The notes beneath the pieces are model-generated. The model was not told the origin of the DNA. It did no database searches and saw nothing but the letters and a program-made list of their open reading frames with translations. A DNA stretch of 8,649 bases from Candidatus Competibacteraceae bacterium (GTDB lineage Bacteria > Pseudomonadota > Gammaproteobacteria > Competibacterales > Competibacteraceae). Made by a program: the position numbers and the translations under genes. Positions 6,126 to 8,649 of the stretch are shown here, piece by piece. Every line of letters begins with the position of its first letter. The stretch's first letter is position 1. The stretch is taken from the NCBI GenBank assembly GCA_020444985.1, contig JAGRHK010000050.1, forward strand, positions 1-8,649, in the 5' to 3' direction.

Positions 6126-7385
6126 TCAGGGAATCGATTGCCGGGCAGGAGCGACCGTCTTTCTGATCAAAGGCCCTACGGTCAAGCCTTGCACGAGAAT
6201 CGAGAACAACACCACGATATAGGTCAGCGCCAGTATCACCTGACGTTCTGGCCCAGCGGGGAGCGACAGCGCCAAAGCCACGGAAATTCCGCCGCGCAAG
6301 CCGCCCCAGGTCATGATCTTGATCGCATGAGGCGTGAATTCAAAGCCGAACCAACGACGCATGATCGTGACTGGAACGCCGACGCAAATCAGTCGGGCCA
6401 GCAGCACCAGCGGCACAATGAACAGCGACGCCAGCCAATAGTCACCCTCAAAGGTCAGAATCACCGCTTCCAGACCAATCAGCACGAACAATACCGCGTT
6501 GAGAATTTCATCGATCATCTCCCAGAACGTGTCCAGATTTTCCCGCGTGTTCTCCGACATCGCACAGCGCCGGCCATGATTGCCAATCATCAGGCCCGCC
6601 ACCACCATGGCGATCGGGCCGGAAACATGCAGGTGGATCGCCAAGGCATAGCCGCCCAGCACCAGCGCCAGGGTAATCAGAATCTCCACGTCGTAGCTAT
6701 CGATGCTTTTCAAAAAAAGATAGGCAATAGAGCCGATGGCCAGACCGAAGACGATGCCGCCCAGCGCCTCCTCGGCAAACAACAATGCCACGCCGCCGAC
6801 TGTGACCTCCGCGTTGCCCACGGCTAAACTGACCAGAATGGTGAAAATCACCACGGCGATGCCGTCATTGAATAGCGACTCGCCAGCGATTTTGATTTCC
6901 AGACTTTTAGGCGCGCCGGCGGATTTCAGGATACCCAACACCGCGATCGGATCGGTTGGCGAGATCAGCGCACCGAACAGCAGGCAATAAAGCAGAGAAA
7001 TCGAAATTCCCAACCCGAAGTTGAACACCATCCAGGATGCCATCCCGACCAGGAAGGTGGACGCGACCACCCCAACCGTGGCCAGTACGCTAATTGGCCA
7101 CTTGTTCCGCATCAATTCTTCCAGATCGACATGCAAGGCCCCGGCGAAGAGCAGCAGGGACAACATGCCTTCCATGAGCACCTGGTTGAAATCGATGCTG
7201 CCGATGATCGCCTCGGCCCGTTGCTCGACCAGCGCATAGCCCAGTTCGCCCAGACTCATCAGGATCAGGCTGAGCAACATGGCCAGCACCATGACGCCGA
7301 TGGTCGTCGGCAGTTTGATGAAGCAGCGATTCAGATAACTGAATAGAGCGGTCAGGGTGATCAGCAGCGCCACAGTATCCAGCAT
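6126..7385 (-). CDS. CPA1-family Na+/H+ antiporter (NhaP-like)
   Basis: A 419-residue inner-membrane protein with about 12 hydrophobic segments, predicted to exchange Na+ (or K+) for H+. Diagnostic CPA1 features are SPTDPIAVLGILK (142-154), GESLFNDG with the ion-binding N173-D174 pair (168-175), and GGLRGG at 361-366. The ND pair, rather than DD, points to the electroneutral CPA1 branch. It ends soon after the last membrane segment, without a long cytoplasmic tail. The start at 7385 is chosen because AGGAGG sits 7 bases upstream and the protein then opens on its first membrane segment. An in-frame ATG at 7448 would add 21 residues, overlap the esterase gene and lack this site. It follows the esterase by 26 bases and is probably co-transcribed with it. 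The exact ion cannot be told from sequence, so no gene symbol is assigned. Confidence 0.93.
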   Translation of the reverse strand: MLDTVALLITLTALFSYLNRCFIKLPTTIGVMVLAMLLSLILMSLGELGYALVEQRAEAIIGSIDFNQVLMEGMLSLLLFAGALHVDLEELMRNKWPISVLATVGVVASTFLVGMASWMVFNFGLGISISLLYCLLFGALISPTDPIAVLGILKSAGAPKSLEIKIAGESLFNDGIAVVIFTILVSLAVGNAEVTVGGVALLFAEEALGGIVFGLAIGSIAYLFLKSIDSYDVEILITLALVLGGYALAIHLHVSGPIAMVVAGLMIGNHGRRCAMSENTRENLDTFWEMIDEILNAVLFVLIGLEAVILTFEGDYWLASLFIVPLVLLARLICVGVPVTIMRRWFGFEFTPHAIKIMTWGGLRGGISVALALSLPAGPERQVILALTYIVVLFSILVQGLTVGPLIRKTVAPARQSIP

Positions 7386-7392
7386 GGCCCGT

Positions 7393-7398
7393 CCTCCT
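7393..7398 (-). promoter_or_regulatory. Shine-Dalgarno site deciding the antiporter start
   Basis: The minus strand reads AGGAGG seven bases before the ATG at 7385, a full consensus site. It sits in the short gap between the esterase stop and the antiporter and argues against the longer reading frame that starts inside the esterase gene. Confidence 0.85.
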
Positions 7399-7411
7399 AA
7401 TGGTCGATGGA

Positions 7412-8095
7412 TCAAGCCGTTGGCGCAGCCAGCACCCGCTTCAGCCATTCGGCGATGTCGCGAATTTCCTGCCAGCAGACTTCATGGCCCATGCCGTAAT
7501 CGCTCCATTCCACAGCATAGCCCAACGCCTTCAGGGCTTCAGCGCTCTGTTGGCCGTAATGCATGGGAATCACCGCATCATAGTCGCCGTGCGCCATGAA
7601 GATAGGCGTCGGCTGATTCGCGGGTCGGCGTTCACTGCTCAATTTGTTCGCCAGAGGGATATAGCAGGACAGGGCCAGGATGCCGGCCAGCCGATCCGGG
7701 TAGCGCAAGCCGGTATGGAGCGCCATCGCGCCGCCCTGGGAGAAACCGGCCAGTACGATGCGCTCGGCGGGAATGCCGCGCTGCTTCTCCCGCTCCAGCA
7801 GCGCGTAAATGGCGCGTTCTGAGGCATAAACGCCATCTGGGTCTTCCCGACGCGGCAAATCCATGCTCAGCACGTCATACCAGGCGCGCATCTGCATCCC
7901 GTTATTAATCGTCACTGGGCGAATCGGCGCATTGGGGAAGATAATGCGGATACCCAGCTCCACCGGCAGACGCAGCTCCGGGACAATCGGTTCAAAGTCA
8001 TGCGCGTCGGCGCCCAAGCCATGCATCCAGATCACGCTGGAGCGGACCGGGCCAGTCGGCTCAATCTCAACAGTGGTTAACGCTGGGTCGGTCAT
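7412..8095 (-). CDS. Carboxylesterase / phospholipase family hydrolase
   Basis: A 227-residue cytoplasmic alpha/beta-hydrolase of the small carboxylesterase/lysophospholipase family (the bacterial relatives of acyl-protein thioesterase, typically 210-230 residues). The oxyanion motif is MHGLGAD (24-30). The triad is visible: S119 in GFSQGG, D173 in HGDYDAVIP and H204 in GMGHEVCW. The motif RAWYD (70-74) is also typical. There is no signal peptide, in contrast to the lipase upstream in the window. It should hydrolyse short- to medium-chain esters or lysophospholipids; the physiological substrate is unknown. It is the first gene of a probable pair with the antiporter. The start codon has only a weak Shine-Dalgarno (GGGA). 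The promoter has a consensus -35 about 60 bases upstream. Confidence 0.93.
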   Translation of the reverse strand: MTDPALTTVEIEPTGPVRSSVIWMHGLGADAHDFEPIVPELRLPVELGIRIIFPNAPIRPVTINNGMQMRAWYDVLSMDLPRREDPDGVYASERAIYALLEREKQRGIPAERIVLAGFSQGGAMALHTGLRYPDRLAGILALSCYIPLANKLSSERRPANQPTPIFMAHGDYDAVIPMHYGQQSAEALKALGYAVEWSDYGMGHEVCWQEIRDIAEWLKRVLAAPTA

Positions 8096-8125
8096 TGGTA
8101 CAGTTCCCGTCTTAATGGAAGAGGG

Positions 8126-8142
8126 TTTGCATTAGCTGCAAA
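8126..8142. promoter_or_regulatory. Inverted repeat TTTGCA / TGCAAA over the -10 box: possible operator
   Basis: TTTGCA (8126-8131) and TGCAAA (8137-8142) are reverse complements around TTAGC. After one mismatch the pairing resumes (8123-8124 with 8144-8145). The -10 of the esterase promoter (8131-8136) sits in the centre, so a bound protein would occlude it. Confidence 0.4.
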
Positions 8143-8159
8143 GCCTGTCCGCTTGTCAA
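8131..8159 (-). promoter_or_regulatory. Promoter of the esterase-antiporter pair
   Basis: On the minus strand, TTGACA (8159-8154) is a perfect -35 and is followed after exactly 17 bases by GCTAAT (8136-8131), which keeps four of six -10 positions. Transcription would begin near 8124, giving a leader of about 29 bases. Confidence 0.6.
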
Positions 8160-8185
8160 GCCGCACTCGCTTACGCAAGGCGGGT

Positions 8186-8191
8186 TATACT
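8186..8191 (+). promoter_or_regulatory. Candidate -10 box for lptM-lysA
   Basis: TATACT matches the -10 consensus at five of six positions and lies 69 bases before the lptM ATG. No good -35 is found at 16-18 bases upstream; the nearest (TTGTCA at 8153) is 27 bases away. It may need an activator or not be the real promoter. Confidence 0.3.
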
Positions 8192-8228
8192 CATTCATAC
8201 TTCCTCATTCATACTTTTTCATACTTCC
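8191..8228. repeat. Short tandem repeat in the lptM leader
   Basis: Two 14-base units (TCATTCATACTTCC at 8191-8204 and TCATTCATACTTTT at 8205-8218) are followed by a partial third, TCATACTTCC (8219-8228). The array lies between the candidate -10 and the lptM Shine-Dalgarno, so changes in copy number would change leader length. Confidence 0.85.
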
Positions 8229-8254
8229 TGTTTCCCAAACCAAGGAACCTGCGC

Positions 8255-8395
8255 ATGTCCGTGCCTCGTCCTGTATTCCTGGCTTGCCTGCTGGCGACTG
8301 CGTTACTTTCCGGCTGTGGCCAGAAAGGCGCTTTATATCTGCCAGAAAAGCCGCAAGCCCCTGACTCCGAACAGAATTCACCACAGAAACCCTGA
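8255..8395 (+). CDS. lptM: LptM-type small outer-membrane lipoprotein
   Basis: A 46-residue lipoprotein. The signal sequence MSVPRPVFLACLLATALLSG ends in a lipobox, LLSGC, with C21 as the lipidated residue. The mature start, CGQKGALYLPEKP, closely resembles that of E. coli LptM/YifL (CGLKGPLYFP). In E. coli, LptM binds the LPS translocon LptD-LptE and helps LptD mature. The E. coli protein is 67 residues; this one has a shorter, Pro/Gln-rich tail. The start is chosen for AAGGAA seven bases upstream and the compact signal peptide; a longer in-frame start at 8153 would place an implausible 34 residues before it. It ends 2 bases before lysA, a neighbour it has in many gammaproteobacteria. Confidence 0.88.
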   Translation: MSVPRPVFLACLLATALLSGCGQKGALYLPEKPQAPDSEQNSPQKP

Positions 8396-8397
8396 CT

Positions 8398-8649
8398 ATG
8401 GATCATTTCGAGTATCGCAATGGCCGACTTTACGCGGAGGCCGTTCCCGTCGCCGACATCGCCGCTGCGGTTGGCACGCCCTGCTATATCTATTCTCGCG
8501 CCACCATTGAACGGCACTGGCGCGCCTTTGATCAGGCGTTTGGCGCGCATCCGCATCTGGTGTGCTACGCGGTCAAGGCGAACAGCAATCTGGCGGTGTT
8601 GAATGTGCTGGCCCGGCTCGGATCGGGGTTCGACATCGTCTCCGGCGGT
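8398..8649 (+). CDS. lysA: Diaminopimelate decarboxylase, N-terminal part (partial)
   Basis: The frame is open from the ATG at 8398 to the window edge, giving the first 84 residues. It encodes the PLP enzyme that decarboxylates meso-diaminopimelate to L-lysine, the last step of lysine synthesis. The diagnostic motif is YAVKANSN (57-64), where K60 would form the Schiff base with PLP. TPCYIYS (27-33) and GSGFDIVSGG (75-84) are also typical of the fold-III decarboxylase barrel. The gene has no strong Shine-Dalgarno and starts 2 bases after the lptM stop, so translation is probably coupled. The C-terminal beta domain lies beyond the window. Confidence 0.93.
   Translation, partial: MDHFEYRNGRLYAEAVPVADIAAAVGTPCYIYSRATIERHWRAFDQAFGAHPHLVCYAVKANSNLAVLNVLARLGSGFDIVSGG

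Noticed and set aside
5944..6222. Plus-strand 92-residue reading frame in the gap after the antiporter
   Set aside because: It has no ribosome-binding site, overlaps the antiporter 3' end antisense, runs through the palindrome cluster and resembles no family I recognise.
6105..6827. Plus-strand 240-residue reading frame opposite the antiporter
   Set aside because: It is the antisense shadow of a clear membrane protein: very rich in Gln, His and Arg, with no domain and no start signal.
8209..8556. Minus-strand 115-residue reading frame over lptM and lysA
   Set aside because: It covers two well-supported plus-strand genes and has no start signal or family resemblance.

Overview
The window looks like chromosomal DNA from a Gram-negative bacterium, most likely a gammaproteobacterium. 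The right end carries a small lipoprotein of the LptM type directly in front of lysA, a common gammaproteobacterial arrangement. The flanking genes are GC-rich (a 60-base stretch at 6541-6600 is about 65% G+C by hand count). No genus can be assigned with confidence.

Layout from left to right: (1) the last codons of an unidentified + strand gene, ending near 44; (2) a + strand AAA+ ATPase with a DUF4143-type C-terminal domain (179-1345), driven by a consensus sigma-70 promoter so close to the ATG that the mRNA should be leaderless, with a 10-bp inverted repeat astride the -35 box; (3) a strong hairpin between convergent genes (1350-1386); (4) a three-gene minus-strand cluster (1396-5711) in which every product has a signal peptide: a 94-residue small secreted protein, a 484-residue alpha/beta-hydrolase lipase/esterase with an EF-hand-like loop, and an 837-residue multidomain protein with an InlB-like repeat and two C-terminal repeats. 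The first two genes are much more AT-rich than the rest, which suggests acquired DNA; (5) a gene-free AT-rich stretch (5712-6125) with several palindromes; (6) a minus-strand pair made of a carboxylesterase (7412-8095) and a CPA1-type Na+/H+ antiporter (6126-7385), with a promoter whose -10 lies inside an inverted repeat; (7) on the + strand, lptM (8255-8395) followed 2 bases later by the start of lysA, which runs off the window.

How the genes work together: the housekeeping end (lptM-lysA; esterase-antiporter) uses a shared divergent intergenic region at 8096-8254. The secreted cluster looks like a self-contained exported module: a lipase plus a large surface or extracellular protein and a small beta-rich partner. 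The lipase assignment is solid at superfamily level. Any joint function of the three is inference. The ATPase gene is a solitary unit with its own tight promoter, and its biological role is not known from sequence.
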